Of a stretch of 30,944 nt of DNA, positions 30,674 through 30,944 are shown piece after piece. Location: positions 1 to 30,944 of IMG/VR virus record IMGVR_UViG_3300038358_000286, one strand, 5' to 3'. Origin of the DNA: a virus. The stretch's first letter is position 1. Every line of letters begins with the position of its first letter. A program made the position numbers and the translations under genes. Under the pieces are notes generated by a model that was given only the letters and a program-made list of their open reading frames with translations, ran no database searches and was not told where the DNA came from.

Positions 30674-30944
30674 TTGACCCTCGCCACAGCCTTTGATGTC
30701 GGGGTCTCCCAGAGGGTCACGCCCCTGGGTTTCAAGGAGTGCCGCGCCCAATGGTCCAGGGCCTTCTGGAGAACGTACCGGGAGATGTTCTCGGCGGTGG
30801 GCTCCCAGGGGACGGTGATGATGCCATAGGCCCCATCGAGGCCACGGATGGCCATAATGGGGTCTTTCTCGTTGAGCATCATCTTGTGGTCCCATGGCTC
30901 GATGATGTCCTTGAGGAAGGCCTTGATCTGGGCGTAATCCACGA
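30670..30944 (-). CDS. queD: QueD (6-carboxy-tetrahydropterin synthase), C-terminal part cut by window edge
   Basis: About 91 residues of the C-terminal part. The reading frame continues beyond the right edge; the GTG near 30942 is more probably an internal Val. EPWDHKMMLNE matches the 'LDH..LN' motif, PTAENISRYVLQKAL the 'PT.EN' helix and WETPTSKAVARVK the end strand of the 6-pyruvoyl-tetrahydropterin synthase family. QueD converts dihydroneopterin triphosphate to carboxy-tetrahydropterin. The zinc-binding His residues and active Cys lie in the missing N-terminal half. It overlaps the GT2 start as ATGA. Confidence 0.85.
   Translation of the reverse strand, partial: VDYAQIKAFLKDIIEPWDHKMMLNEKDPIMAIRGLDGAYGIITVPWEPTAENISRYVLQKALDHWARHSLKPRGVTLWETPTSKAVARVK

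Noticed and set aside
1-30944. tRNA, rRNA, CRISPR array, insertion sequence or integrase
   Set aside because: No cloverleaf-like segment, spaced direct-repeat array, terminal inverted repeats with transposase, or recombinase motif was seen on reading; the window is nearly fully occupied by phage genes.

Overview
The window looks like most of a tailed-phage genome fragment (siphovirus type). Every supported gene lies on the minus strand, so the biological order runs from the right edge to the left edge. Genes are packed with stop/start overlaps (ATGA, TGATG, TAATG) or gaps of a few bases. The set includes terminase, portal, protease, lambda gpE-like capsid, tail tube, frameshifted tail chaperones and a 987-residue tape measure, which together indicate a long non-contractile tail. 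No integrase, repressor, transposase, tRNA or rRNA is visible, so lifestyle and host are not shown. A GTA-type three-segment holin and an M15 peptidase would suit a Gram-negative host, but this is weak evidence. The right edge cuts through queD, so the fragment is incomplete there.

Right part (24.7-30.9 kb): a tightly coupled nucleotide-modification and sugar cassette in the order queD (partial), GT2 glycosyltransferase, queE, folE, queC, GT4 glycosyltransferase, TagD-like cytidylyltransferase, LicD-like transferase, DpdA-like transglycosylase and ParB-like protein. FolE, QueD, QueE and QueC make the 7-deazaguanine precursor preQ0. The DpdA-like protein is the family that exchanges guanine for such a base in DNA. 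The interleaved glycosyltransferases, CDP-alcohol enzyme and LicD-like protein suggest either a further decoration of that base or a separate glycan pathway. The queC product lacks the usual C-terminal zinc motif.

Packaging and head (14.2-24.7 kb): small and large terminase, then a very long Mu gp29-like portal with a histidine-rich repeat insert. A cupin and three small membrane proteins (putative lysis genes) follow. Then come a Mu-I-like protease/scaffold, a decoration protein, the major capsid protein followed by a strong terminator, a GT4 glycosyltransferase placed inside the head module, a head-tail connector and a tail-completion protein.

Tail (0.08-14.2 kb): a tail-terminator-like domain fused to a GH43/GH32-like propeller and C-terminal sandwich, a small unknown protein, the tail tube followed by a second terminator-like hairpin, tail chaperones joined by a -1 frameshift at an AAATTTC heptamer, the tape measure, a distal-tail-like protein, a 1087-residue hub/tip protein with Ig-like C-terminal domains, several fibre/spike proteins including a beta-helix, and an M15-type endolysin. 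The first ~55 bases are an almost pure G/A tract.
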